A stretch of 39,449 nt of DNA from an uncultured Clostridia bacterium (GTDB taxonomy: Bacteria; Bacillota; Clostridia; Christensenellales; DTU072): contig CAMOOO010000006.1 in the NCBI GenBank assembly GCA_946621465.1, positions 85,998-125,446 on the forward strand. The letters are read 5' to 3'. The notes under the pieces were generated by a model. That model did not search any database and was not told the DNA's origin. It saw only the letters and a list, made by a program, of their open reading frames with translations. Below, piece after piece: positions 1-8,280 of the stretch. Both the position numbers and the translations under genes were made by a program. How positions within the stretch are numbered: the stretch's first letter is position 1; every line of letters begins with the position of its first letter.

Positions 1-507
1 CTGTTCCCAAGCCTTTTCAATAGGTTCCAGTTCCGCTTTCAAACGCTCGATAGCCACCTTTTTCGCAGCGATCTGCTTATCAATACGCGCGTTGAGCTTC
101 TGCTGATTTTTGGCGAGCCATTTATTGTACAGCGGCATGATGCGGTTGTTCCACTTCGCCTTACGCAATTTCTCCATTTCCACTTTGACAGGCGCGAGGG
201 TGATGTTCTTCATCACGGTCAGGTTGTTAAAGAGGTTGAACTGTTGGAACACCATGCCGATATTCCTGCGGCACTCGTTGATGTTGATCTTAAGGTCGGT
301 CAGGTCCTCACCCATAAAGATGATCTGTCCCGCCGTGGGATCTTCGAGAACGTTCAGACACCGTAAAAAGGTACTTTTACCGCCGCCGGACGGTCCGATA
401 ATAACAACTCTTTCCCCTTCTTTTATCTCAGTAGAGATATCATCGAGGACGAGGAGCGAACCGAATTTTTTGGTCAGGTTTTTTACATGTATCAATGTTT
501 CACTCAT
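1..507 (-). CDS. Polar amino-acid ABC transporter ATP-binding protein (3' end outside window)
   Basis: This is the ATPase that powers import of a polar amino acid. Reading leftwards from ATG at 507, 169 codons stay open to the window edge, so the C-terminus (signature LSGGQ, Walker B, H-loop) is missing. The N-terminus MSETLIHVKNLTKKFG, the Walker A motif GPSGGGKST and the Q-loop NIGMVFQQFNLF are typical of the GlnQ/HisP family. After the Q-loop, at APVKV, the usual helical region is replaced by at least 50 residues of Lys/Glu/Gln-rich sequence that looks like a charged coiled coil and runs off the window. It is the third gene of the operon, 10 bp after the permease stop, with GGGGGC as ribosome-binding site. 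The family call is firm; the substrate is unknown. Confidence 0.93.
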   Translation of the reverse strand, partial: MSETLIHVKNLTKKFGSLLVLDDISTEIKEGERVVIIGPSGGGKSTFLRCLNVLEDPTAGQIIFMGEDLTDLKININECRRNIGMVFQQFNLFNNLTVMKNITLAPVKVEMEKLRKAKWNNRIMPLYNKWLAKNQQKLNARIDKQIAAKKVAIERLKAELEPIEKAWEQ

Positions 508-517
508 TTTTGCCCCC

Positions 518-1243
518 TTATGCCTTCTTCATTTTCTTTTCCAGGAATTTGACCAGGATACTGATTAAAATAACCAGAATGAGATAGCAGAGTGCCAACA
601 CGAGATAGGGAACAATGTACTCATAGGTACTGTTCGCCATATTCTGGAAGGCTTTTGTAAGGTCGGTGACGGCAATAAAACTTGCGACCGACGTTTCTTT
701 TATAAGGGCAATAAACTCGTTACCAAGGGTGGGTAGAACGTTTTTAAAAGCCTGCGGAAGAACGATATTGACCATTGACTTTGAATAGCTGAGTCCGAGC
801 GCTCTGCCCGCTTCTAACTGTCCTTTATCAACGGAAGCAATACCTCCGCGCATGATTTCGCTCATATATGCGCCGCTATTCAATGCAAAAGCGATGATTG
901 CCTCGATAACTACGCCTTGCAAAGAAAAGCCCTGCGTAATGATGAGGTTTTTGAACTTAATGTGCATAGCGGGGAACAGAACGAAGTGAATGATTAGCAA
1001 CTGCACAACCATAGGCGTTCCACGGAAAATGGTTACGTACAAATCCCCTATTTTCTGAAAAATTTTCAGAATAGGATTTTTGTAGGTAGGTATTTCCTTT
1101 ATTACGGCAACAATACTACCGATAATAAACCCGATAATTAAACCGAACACCGCAATAATTACGGTGTTCAGTAATCCTGTTAAAACAATTTTGTATCCTT
1201 GGAGCGTTACAAATTGTCTGACAAATATATCCCAAGCTGACAT
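518..1243 (-). CDS. Polar amino-acid ABC transporter permease
   Basis: A 241-residue inner-membrane permease of the His/Glu/Gln/Arg three-TM family. Hydrophobic segments lie at about residues 18-48, 75-95, 105-125 and 210-232. The EAA loop is clear in EAGRALGLSYSKSMVNIVLP, where the permease contacts the ATPase. The segment FRGTPMVVQLLIIHF is a family hallmark. The length matches the family. The gene starts 8 bp after the binding-protein stop and has no evident Shine-Dalgarno, so translation is probably coupled. The substrate cannot be told from sequence. Confidence 0.95.
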   Translation of the reverse strand: MSAWDIFVRQFVTLQGYKIVLTGLLNTVIIAVFGLIIGFIIGSIVAVIKEIPTYKNPILKIFQKIGDLYVTIFRGTPMVVQLLIIHFVLFPAMHIKFKNLIITQGFSLQGVVIEAIIAFALNSGAYMSEIMRGGIASVDKGQLEAGRALGLSYSKSMVNIVLPQAFKNVLPTLGNEFIALIKETSVASFIAVTDLTKAFQNMANSTYEYIVPYLVLALCYLILVILISILVKFLEKKMKKA

Positions 1244-1251
1244 AATGCGAA

Positions 1252-2112
1252 CTATTTGTTGATGTTCTTAGCGATCATGAGAGCCGGTTGTTTGTCGATA
1301 ACAACTCCGTTAACAACGCCGCTGACGATGTCTTGGATAGCAAGCGCGCCGGTTTTGTAGCTACTGGTGGTCAGGTTGGCGAATCCGTCGTATCCGAAAT
1401 CTTCGTCACCATGGCAGTACATATATCCGGTCGTTCCGCTTTGGGTCCCGAGGATATATTGTTGATTCTGTTGAGCAAAGATAGCTTCTACGTCTTCAGC
1501 TGTTTTGCAATTATCGTAGGTGGTATCGTCGGCTTTAACTACGAGAACCTGAGCAGATTCATAGTATTCGGCGGTGAAGTCATAGCTCTGGAGACGAGCT
1601 TCGTTCACGGTGATGCCTGCCATAGCGATGTCAGCCTCTCCGGTTTCCACACTGGTAAAGATAGCGTCGAAGTCCTCGTCCAAAATGTAGAGAGTTTTGT
1701 TGAGTTTGGCAGCAAGCAAAGAAGCGATCTTCATGTCAACACCGGTCAATTTGTTCCCGTTGTAATATTCGAACGGGGGGAAGTAAGCGTTGGTAGCGAC
1801 GATAAAGCAGCCATCGGAACTGGCGGGATTGGTATATTCAAAAGTGGCCGTTCCATCAAAGAAGCTGTTGATGATGTTATCGAGTTCGCCACTTTCTTTT
1901 AATTCAGCGAGCAAAGCATCGGCAACCGGTTTGATACCGTTGGGATCACCCTTTTTGATACAGAAAGCATAGCTCTCTGCGGTGAGCGGAATGTCGATGA
2001 CCTTAACTTTGTCAGCCTCTTCACTCTTATTACAAGCGGCGAAAGCGCATACGCAGCCGATGGCGAGAACAACTGCCATAACTGCAACTAAAATCTTTTT
2101 GAAAGTTTTCAT
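1252..2112 (-). CDS. Amino-acid ABC transporter substrate-binding lipoprotein, apparently circularly permuted
   Basis: A 286-residue extracellular binding protein. The signal peptide ends in a lipobox, AFAAC, with Cys27 as the predicted lipidation site. The SBP_bac_3 motif order is unusual. Residues about 38-86 (IPLTAESYAFCIKKGDP through ELDNIINSFFDG) resemble the segment that normally closes the family's C-terminus. The normal N-terminal strand, FIVATNAYFPPFEYYNG, begins only at about 103, and the protein stops after VVIDKQPALMIAKNINK, just where the usual C-terminal segment would begin. The simplest reading is a circular permutation that preserves the two-lobed fold. It is the first gene of the ABC operon, with AAGGAGAGA as ribosome-binding site. 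ABC binding-protein identity is firm; permutation is inferred from motif order. Confidence 0.93.
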   Translation of the reverse strand: MKTFKKILVAVMAVVLAIGCVCAFAACNKSEEADKVKVIDIPLTAESYAFCIKKGDPNGIKPVADALLAELKESGELDNIINSFFDGTATFEYTNPASSDGCFIVATNAYFPPFEYYNGNKLTGVDMKIASLLAAKLNKTLYILDEDFDAIFTSVETGEADIAMAGITVNEARLQSYDFTAEYYESAQVLVVKADDTTYDNCKTAEDVEAIFAQQNQQYILGTQSGTTGYMYCHGDEDFGYDGFANLTTSSYKTGALAIQDIVSGVVNGVVIDKQPALMIAKNINK

Positions 2113-2148
2113 TTTTATCTCTCCTTACTTTTTTTGTTTTGTGGGACT

Positions 2149-2177
2149 ATCATAACATCATCTATTCCATTTAGCAA
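2149..2177 (-). promoter_or_regulatory. Promoter of the amino-acid ABC operon
   Basis: On the minus strand TTGCTA (2177-2172) and TATGAT (2154-2149) are separated by 17 bp. The predicted start lies about 30 nt upstream of the binding-protein ATG. Confidence 0.65.
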
Positions 2178-2227
2178 TTATTTTGCATAAAAAAATAAAA
2201 ATATTCATGAAATTCGTAAAATTATGG

Positions 2228-2254
2228 TTTTATGCATGTATTTTCTGCATAAAA
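2228..2254. promoter_or_regulatory. Inverted repeat upstream of the ABC operon promoter
   Basis: TTTTATGCA (2228-2236) and TGCATAAAA (2246-2254) form a perfect 9-bp inverted repeat with a 9-nt centre. A third copy of the half-site TGCATAAAA lies at 2184-2192, next to the -35 box. The arrangement could be an operator set for an amino-acid-responsive repressor, but no regulator is identified and the DNA is very AT-rich. Confidence 0.3.
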
Positions 2255-2560
2255 TTCATTATTAACGTTCCCTCACAGATAATTAATTCGAGAATAAGGT
2301 CCCAAAGCCCTACTTTTTATACAAAAAAGGGGAATATATTTATTGACGAAGAGAAGGATATATTTCTTTCTTTTCTTTCTTTCTCTCTCTATATTTATTT
2401 ATTCATTATTCAATTATTCATTATATAATGGTGAAGCGATAACGAATGCGTAAGAATTCGCGAAGGAAACGCGCTTTCTTTGCGTTTACCCAAAGTAGAA
2501 AGCAGAGCGCAAAGCGCAAAGTGGTGAGTGGAATTATGGATAATATTCTATTTAATAATT
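2255..2560. other. Non-coding AT-rich and low-complexity spacer
   Basis: No gene is supported here. The stretch includes a pyrimidine-rich CTTT/CTCT run at about 2366-2395, repeats of TTATTCATTA, and a short GC-rich patch with CGCAAAG repeats at 2464-2520. Short open frames on both strands lack ribosome-binding sites and recognisable sequence. Confidence 0.6.
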
Positions 2561-2563
2561 GTG

Positions 2564-2631
2564 AAAGTTTTTGGAAAGTGGGGGTTCGGGGGCGAAGAAC
2601 ATTTTTGTCGAAAAAGGTTGTCGCCCCCGAA
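2564..2631. repeat. Tandem hairpin repeat, unit 1
   Basis: The unit starts with AAAGTTTTTGGAAAG. It contains a perfect 11-bp stem, TTCGGGGGCGA (2585-2595) with TCGCCCCCGAA (2621-2631), around a conserved core ATTTTTGTCGAAAAAGG that folds TTTTT onto AAAAA over a GTCG loop. Confidence 0.8.
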
Positions 2632-2645
2632 AACTCAATTAGCAT

Positions 2646-2710
2646 AAAGTTTTTGTAAAAGAGAACGCGAGAGGAAGAAACTTTTTGTCGAAAAAGGTTT
2701 TCCTCTCGCG
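2646..2710. repeat. Tandem hairpin repeat, unit 2
   Basis: The leader AAAGTTTTTGTAAAAG and core CTTTTTGTCGAAAAAGG are nearly those of unit 1. The stem is a different perfect 11 bp: CGCGAGAGGAA (2666-2676) with TTCCTCTCGCG (2700-2710). Confidence 0.8.
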
Positions 2711-2724
2711 ATATTTTTAAAACA

Positions 2725-2793
2725 AAAGTTTTTGGAAAGATGGGGTGCGGGGAAGGAGAACCTTTTTGTCTAAAAAGGGTTCCTTCCCCGCAC
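2725..2793. repeat. Tandem hairpin repeat, unit 3
   Basis: The leader is AAAGTTTTTGGAAAG and the core CCTTTTTGTCTAAAAAGG. The third stem is a perfect 13 bp: GTGCGGGGAAGGA (2745-2757) with TCCTTCCCCGCAC (2781-2793). The inner GAACC and GGGTT extend the pairing to about 23 bp with one bulge. The unit lies 27 bp beyond the mnmG stop and might cap that mRNA, but no U-run follows on the mnmG strand. Confidence 0.8.
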
Positions 2794-2820
2794 TCTTATT
2801 TCAAATAAATTACTTATAAA

Positions 2821-4674
2821 CTACTTATTTTTTTGCAACCAGATCATGAGTACAACGATATCGGCGGGATTGACGCCGCTGATACGTGATGCCTGCGCGA
2901 TAGAGAGCGGCTTGACCTCATTGAGACGTTGGCGCGCTTCCAGTCTAAGTCCGTCCACAGTGGTATAGTCGAGGTCGGCAGGCAGTTTATGCCGTTCCAT
3001 TTTCTGTATCTCTTTGATCTCTCGTTGCAGTTTAACAAGATACCCCTCGTACTTGATTTCCGTCTCCACCCGGCGCAATAGGAACGGGTCGCACTCGGCA
3101 AACGTCGGGTCCACTTTAATCAGGTCTTCCACCGTCAGCGGTGTCCGTTTAAGGAACTCCTCTCCCCCGATACCATTAGGCGGTACCGTCTCCCCTTTAG
3201 CTTCCATAACGTCTACGATCTGCTCTTTTTTATATCGCACGGCCTTCAGCTTTTCACGAATTAATTTTTTCTCCTCTTGCATACGGCAATACCGATCGTA
3301 TCTTTCGTCATCCACAAGCCCGATCTGCCGTCCGATCTCCGTAAGTCTCTCGTCGGCATTGTCCTGCCTGAGTTGCAAGCGATACTCCGCGCGAGAAGTC
3401 ATCATACGATAGGGTTCCTCGGTGCCTTTCGTCACCAAGTCGTCCACCATAACGCCGATGTAAGAATTATCCCTAGTCAGAACGAGCGGCTCGCGCCCTT
3501 CCAGGTACAAAGCGGCATTGATCCCGGCAAGTATCCCCTGCCCTGCGGCCTCTTCATAACCGCTACTCCCATTAATCTGCCCCGCGGTAAAAAGCCCGGA
3601 AAAGTTTTTGACGGCGAGGGTAGGCAGGAGCGCAAGCGGATCCAGACAGTCGTATTCAATGGCGTAGCCGTAACGCATAATCTTGGCGTGTTCTAATCCG
3701 ACGACGGAATGAAGCATCCTTTCTTGTACGTCAAACGGGAGAGAAGTCGACAGCCCCTGAATGTACATTTCGTCGGTGTCCTCGCCCTCCGGCTCAACAA
3801 AAATCTGATGCCTGTCTTTGTCGGCAAAGCGCACCACTTTGGTCTCGATAGAGGGGCAGTAGCGCGGTCCGGTAGAGGTAATGGAGCCGTTATAAAGGGG
3901 ACTTCTGTCCAGATTGTCAAGGATGATTTTATGCGTTTCCGGATTGGTGTAGGTCAAATAACAGTCGCGCACGTTGCGGACCTTTTCTTCGGTCATAATG
4001 CTGAACGAGTAGATGTCCTCGTCCCCTTTTTGCACCACCATTTTGTCAAAGTCAACGGAGGAGGCAAGTACGCGCATGGGCGTACCCGTCTTGAACCTAC
4101 GCATGGGCAAGCCCATTCTCTTTAAGTTCGTCGATAAAAAAGTAGACCTACGGTACCCTGCCGGGCCGCAAGTCTCCGAATAATCGCCGATTATTATACG
4201 GCTGTCCAAATAAACGCCCGTCGTCAGCACCACGGCGCGACAGGTGTATGTGTCGCCAAGAGTGGTTTTTACGCCGCAAACGACGTTGTTTTCCGTCAGC
4301 ACTTCGCTCACTTCCGCCTCGAGAACGTCCAGGTTCTCCTGCCGCTCGATAGCGTGCTTCATCAGTCTGTGATATTTGTTTTTGTCGATCTGGTTCCGAA
4401 GGGAATGAACGGCGGCGCCGTTGCCCAAATTGAGCATACGGGTCTGAATGGTGGCTTTGTCGGCGATGTATCCCATTTGTCCGCCCAGTGCGTCCACCTC
4501 TCTGACGATATGTCCCTTTCCCGTTCCCCCGACGTTGGGGTTACAGGGCATGAATCCCAGCGCATTCAGCGTCAGGCTCATAAGAAGGGTCTTATGCCCC
4601 TTTCTCGCCAGGGCAAACGCGCTCTCTATCCCTGCGTGTCCGCCACCGACAACGATAGCATCGTATTCTTTCAT
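2821..4674 (-). CDS. mnmG: tRNA uridine-5-carboxymethylaminomethyl(34) synthesis enzyme MnmG
   Basis: MnmG (GidA) works with MnmE as an FAD- and NADH-dependent complex that installs the cmnm5 group on wobble U34 of certain tRNAs. The protein is 617 residues, close to the family's usual 620-630. The N-terminal FAD fingerprint VVGGGHAGIESAFALARKG, the PCNPNVGGTGKGHIVREVD segment and TGVYLDSRIIIGD are all family signatures. The C-terminal helical domain that binds MnmE and tRNA is complete (ends in ISGVNPADIVVLMIWLQ). The ATG overlaps the yqeY stop by 1 nt with no separate Shine-Dalgarno, implying coupled translation. It is the last gene of the ileS-yqeY-mnmG run. Confidence 0.97.
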   Translation of the reverse strand: MKEYDAIVVGGGHAGIESAFALARKGHKTLLMSLTLNALGFMPCNPNVGGTGKGHIVREVDALGGQMGYIADKATIQTRMLNLGNGAAVHSLRNQIDKNKYHRLMKHAIERQENLDVLEAEVSEVLTENNVVCGVKTTLGDTYTCRAVVLTTGVYLDSRIIIGDYSETCGPAGYRRSTFLSTNLKRMGLPMRRFKTGTPMRVLASSVDFDKMVVQKGDEDIYSFSIMTEEKVRNVRDCYLTYTNPETHKIILDNLDRSPLYNGSITSTGPRYCPSIETKVVRFADKDRHQIFVEPEGEDTDEMYIQGLSTSLPFDVQERMLHSVVGLEHAKIMRYGYAIEYDCLDPLALLPTLAVKNFSGLFTAGQINGSSGYEEAAGQGILAGINAALYLEGREPLVLTRDNSYIGVMVDDLVTKGTEEPYRMMTSRAEYRLQLRQDNADERLTEIGRQIGLVDDERYDRYCRMQEEKKLIREKLKAVRYKKEQIVDVMEAKGETVPPNGIGGEEFLKRTPLTVEDLIKVDPTFAECDPFLLRRVETEIKYEGYLVKLQREIKEIQKMERHKLPADLDYTTVDGLRLEARQRLNEVKPLSIAQASRISGVNPADIVVLMIWLQKNK

Positions 4675-5117
4675 TATTTCGTTGCGAGATGTTTTTCCAC
4701 CAAAGCGTTGACTTTGCTCTTATCGAATTTGCCGGCGATCTTGGGCATGACGGCCTTTATGATCATCCCTTTGGTCTTGGGGGAAGCGTCCTCGAATACG
4801 TCCGCCTCTTTAATAAGCGCCATGACCTCGTCCTCGGTCAGTTGTTTAGGCATATACTCGGTCAGAATGGCGATCCTGCCGGCGGCTTCCGCCTCTTTCT
4901 CGGCGTTTTTGCCCGCCCACATCTCTTTGACCTCGGTCTGAACTTTTATTTCTTTCGCAATGCCCTCATACATCTCCTCGTCGGTAACGACGTGACCTGC
5001 CTGGGTCTTTTCTTTGGCGATGATATAGGCTACGATCGCTTCGAGCGCATTCTTTTTTGCGGTATCACCCGTTTTACGGGCGTTCATAAAATCCTGTCTG
5101 ATGGTGTCTTTTAACAT
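4674..5117 (-). CDS. GatB/YqeY domain-containing protein
   Basis: A 147-residue protein of the YqeY family, whose helical domain resembles the tRNA-contacting tail of the GatB amidotransferase subunit; its precise role is not settled. The family pattern is visible from MLKDTIRQDFMNARKTGDTA to IMPKIAGKFDKSKVNALVEKHL. The start is supported by the ribosome-binding site AGAGG 6 nt upstream. It sits 9 bp after ileS and overlaps mnmG by 1 nt, so a tRNA-related function in this operon is plausible. Confidence 0.92.
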   Translation of the reverse strand: MLKDTIRQDFMNARKTGDTAKKNALEAIVAYIIAKEKTQAGHVVTDEEMYEGIAKEIKVQTEVKEMWAGKNAEKEAEAAGRIAILTEYMPKQLTEDEVMALIKEADVFEDASPKTKGMIIKAVMPKIAGKFDKSKVNALVEKHLATK

Positions 5118-5126
5118 AGTATACCT

Positions 5127-8100
5127 CTATTTGTTTTCTGCTTTGATTTTTATGGTGACAACGTAGTCCCCGATCTCCGCTTTGTCCTCGGCATCGGCGT
5201 TATTCACCGCGCAAAGTTCAACGGCAAGGATGTCCGAACGAATCTTATCGGCAAAGGCAGCGATAGCGTCGGTCGCCTCTTTATTCTCCGAAGTAATCTC
5301 GGCGTAGATACGTTGCTCTACGGCATAGCCGGCGTCTTTACGCATGACCTGGATCTTACGGACCAGCTCGCGTACGAAGCCCTCTTTTACCAGCGCCTCG
5401 TCCAGCGTGGTGTCCAGCGCCAGCGTGAACTTTTGCTCGCTCTCCACCGCATACCCTGCTTTCGGGCGGTCGTGTTTATCAAATAAGTCGGCGCCCAGGT
5501 CGCTGAATTGACCCAAAGTCACCGAACCTGCCGCCACCATGGCGTTGAGGTTTTTCATTCCTTCGCTATCCAGTCCGTCCACCAACGTCTTCAACGCTTG
5601 CGCGTCCTTTTTAAGCCGCTGTCCGGCGATGCGGAAGTTAACGGTAAAGTAGGCTTCATTAAACTCGCTCCCGTCGGCCGAGAACAGTACCTCTTTTACG
5701 TTAAGTTCGTCTCTGACAACGGAAAGTAGCGGCTCTACCGCCTTTTTGAATTCCTCGCCCGTCTGTACGAAAAGGGTACGCAGGGGCTGTTTGACTTTTA
5801 ATTGCGCCGTGTTACGCATACGCTGTCCGCAGGCGATCACCTCTCTGACCGCTTCCGTCTCTTTCAAAACGTCCCCGAAGTCCGGGCAGGCGATCTTGGT
5901 GGGGTACTTAGTAAGATGCACGCTGATAGGCGCATCCTTTTCCAGTTCTCTGACGGTGTTTTGGTAAACGTGTTCGGAAATAAAGGGAATGATGGGCGCC
6001 ATAATCCCTACCGTCGCTTTGATCGCGCTGTACAGGCACCAGTAGGCGTTCATCTGGTCGGCTTTGTCTTCCGACTTCCAGAACCGCTTACGGTTGATAC
6101 GAACGTACCAGTTGCTGACGTCGTCGCAGAAGCTCTCGAACTCTTTGGTAACGACGCAGGTACGGAAGCTCTCCATGCCGGCGGTCGCCGTTTCGATAAA
6201 CTGATTGGTGCGGGCGATCAGCCATTTATCGCTGTGCGTAAAGGTGTCAAAGTCCGGTTTAAAGGAAGCAAGGTCGGGATTGTCCAGGCTGGCATAGAGG
6301 TTGAAGAACACGTAAATGTTCCAGAAAGAAAGAATCTTTCTCCTCGTCTCGTCGGTCAGGTTGTACCCGAAACGCACGTCGCCGGTATAGGGAGCGGCGC
6401 AGTACAGATACCGTACCGGGTCTGCGCCCATTTTTTCGGCGGCTTCGTCGAACTTAATCATGAAGCCCGATTTATGGAACTTACTGCCGTCCTCTTGCAC
6501 GACGGAAGAGTGCGTTACTACCCTTTCATAAGGTGCTTTTCCGGTCAAAACGACGCTCATAAAGAGCTGAGAATAGAACCACAAACGGATCTGTTCTTTC
6601 ATCTCGATGACCACTTCGCTGGGGAAGTTCTTTTTAAAGTACTCCGGATCGGAGAAGTATTTTTTGGTAGAGAACGGAGTGATACCGGCATCCAGCCAGC
6701 AGTCGCCGACTTCCGGGATACGCTCCACCAGTTCGCCGCAGTGCGGGCAGCGAATCTTGATCTTGTCGATATACGGACGATGCAGGTGCGGTACGCCCTC
6801 CAAAGAATGGTTCTCGGACAGTTCGACAAGTTCCTCTTTGCTCCCGACAACGGTCAGGTGTCCGCATTTTTTACAGGGATAGAAGGGCAAGGGCAGTCCG
6901 TAGAAACGCTTACGGGAAATATTCCAGTCGCCCATGTTGGTCAGCCAGTCTTCCATACGTTTTCCGGCGTAGTCCGGCTCCCACTTGACGGTACGAGCGG
7001 CGGCGATAAGAGAGGGTTTGAGGCTCTCGGTAGCGATGCTCCACTCGTCCACCAGCTTGAACACGACGTCGTGTTTACATCTCCAGCAATGGGGATAGCT
7101 GTGGGTGATCGGCTCTGTACGGTAGAGCGTGTTGTTTTTCTCCATAAACTCTACCACGTCGCCTACGACGTCGCCCGTTGCCTTGCCGGAAAGGAATCCG
7201 AAGCCGGGCAGGATGATACCGCTGTCGTCGATGGGGCAGATAGCGGGCAGGTTCTCTCTCTTACCGAGGTCGAAGTCCTCTGCGCCGCATCCCGGTGCGA
7301 TGTGAACGACGCCCACCCCTTCGGCAGCGTCTACGTCCTCCCACGCAACGATACGGTGGGGGAACTTTTGACACTCGAACTCGGGGAAGACGGTGATATA
7401 TTCTTTACCGACAAGGGCGGAACCTTTGAATTCTTCCAAAATGGTGACGATGTCGCCCTTTAATTTCTTTATGGCGTCTTTGATGAGGATAACGGGCAGT
7501 TCGTCCGATTTGACCTGTACTTTGACGTAGTCCATGTCCGGATTGACGGCGAGAGCTACGTTGCTGGTCAACGTCCACGGCGTGGTGGTCCAAAGCAGCA
7601 TTTTCGCACTGCCGTCGACGAGGGGGAGTTTGCCGTAAATGGACGTATGCGTGACCTCGCTGTAACTACCGCTCATCTCATGCTCGGAAAGGGAAGTTCC
7701 GCAACGGGGACACCAGGGCATGGGACGGTGACTGCGAACAAGCAGTCCTCTGTCGTGGCAGATCTTAAGGAAGTGCCAGATAGAAGTGATGTTGAGGTCG
7801 GTATTGGTAAAATAACTGTTGTCCCAGTCCATCCATTGTCCGAGACGTTTGCTTTGCTCGGTAATAATGCCCGAGTATTTACGCACCCTCTCCATGCACT
7901 TTTCGGTGAAGTTATCCATACCGTACTCCAGGATACCGCGCTTATCTTTGATGCCGATCTCCTTTTCCGCTTCGACTTCTACCCAAAGACCCTGGGCGTC
8001 GAAACCATTCTGATACTGACAGCTCTTGCCGTGCATGGCGTTGTAACGAATGAAGCAGTCCTTCAGCGTTCTGCCCCAGGCATGGTGAATGCCCATGGCG

Positions 8101-8252
8101 TTGTTGGCGGTGATCGGTCCGTCCAAGAAACGGAACCTTTCGCCGTTCTCGTTCTGTTTTACCAGTTTTTCAAAACAGGCGTTTTCTTGCCAAAACTGTT
8201 GCACTCCGTGTTCGAGGGCAATAAAATCAGGCGTTGGGTTTTCTTTCTTCAT
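5127..8252 (-). CDS. ileS: Isoleucine--tRNA ligase with divergent class I signatures
   Basis: A 1041-residue class I aminoacyl-tRNA synthetase that charges tRNA-Ile, of the long (type 2-like) form. Rossmann, editing and anticodon-binding regions are present, and CxxC zinc-type sites occur (CPRCG, CWRCK, CKKCG, CPHCG). The two catalytic signatures deviate. HIGH is replaced by HHAW at residues 56-59 within MGIHHAWGR, and KMSKS is replaced by KFHKS at 591-595. A family of bacterial ligases with an NNxMGxHHAWGR-type motif is known to me, so this is probably a real variant rather than decay. The ribosome-binding site is AGAGGA. The gene is 28 bp downstream of the surface-protein gene. Identity as a class I Ile/Val/Leu-type ligase is firm; specificity for Ile is likely. 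Confidence 0.9.
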   Translation of the reverse strand: MKKENPTPDFIALEHGVQQFWQENACFEKLVKQNENGERFRFLDGPITANNAMGIHHAWGRTLKDCFIRYNAMHGKSCQYQNGFDAQGLWVEVEAEKEIGIKDKRGILEYGMDNFTEKCMERVRKYSGIITEQSKRLGQWMDWDNSYFTNTDLNITSIWHFLKICHDRGLLVRSHRPMPWCPRCGTSLSEHEMSGSYSEVTHTSIYGKLPLVDGSAKMLLWTTTPWTLTSNVALAVNPDMDYVKVQVKSDELPVILIKDAIKKLKGDIVTILEEFKGSALVGKEYITVFPEFECQKFPHRIVAWEDVDAAEGVGVVHIAPGCGAEDFDLGKRENLPAICPIDDSGIILPGFGFLSGKATGDVVGDVVEFMEKNNTLYRTEPITHSYPHCWRCKHDVVFKLVDEWSIATESLKPSLIAAARTVKWEPDYAGKRMEDWLTNMGDWNISRKRFYGLPLPFYPCKKCGHLTVVGSKEELVELSENHSLEGVPHLHRPYIDKIKIRCPHCGELVERIPEVGDCWLDAGITPFSTKKYFSDPEYFKKNFPSEVVIEMKEQIRLWFYSQLFMSVVLTGKAPYERVVTHSSVVQEDGSKFHKSGFMIKFDEAAEKMGADPVRYLYCAAPYTGDVRFGYNLTDETRRKILSFWNIYVFFNLYASLDNPDLASFKPDFDTFTHSDKWLIARTNQFIETATAGMESFRTCVVTKEFESFCDDVSNWYVRINRKRFWKSEDKADQMNAYWCLYSAIKATVGIMAPIIPFISEHVYQNTVRELEKDAPISVHLTKYPTKIACPDFGDVLKETEAVREVIACGQRMRNTAQLKVKQPLRTLFVQTGEEFKKAVEPLLSVVRDELNVKEVLFSADGSEFNEAYFTVNFRIAGQRLKKDAQALKTLVDGLDSEGMKNLNAMVAAGSVTLGQFSDLGADLFDKHDRPKAGYAVESEQKFTLALDTTLDEALVKEGFVRELVRKIQVMRKDAGYAVEQRIYAEITSENKEATDAIAAFADKIRSDILAVELCAVNNADAEDKAEIGDYVVTIKIKAENK

Positions 8253-8280
8253 AAATTTATCCTCTCAAAAAATTGCTTTT

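Noticed and set aside
2184..2262. ArgR-type boxes near TGCATAAAATTCAT
   Set aside because: The half-site spacing does not match the usual ARG box and the DNA is extremely AT-rich, so only the inverted repeat is reported.
2446..2658. 70-codon plus-strand frame
   Set aside because: It runs through the first hairpin repeat and lacks a ribosome-binding site.
5802..7463. Plus-strand 553-codon open frame
   Set aside because: It is the antisense shadow of ileS, whose protein is clearly real; no ribosome-binding site or recognisable family.
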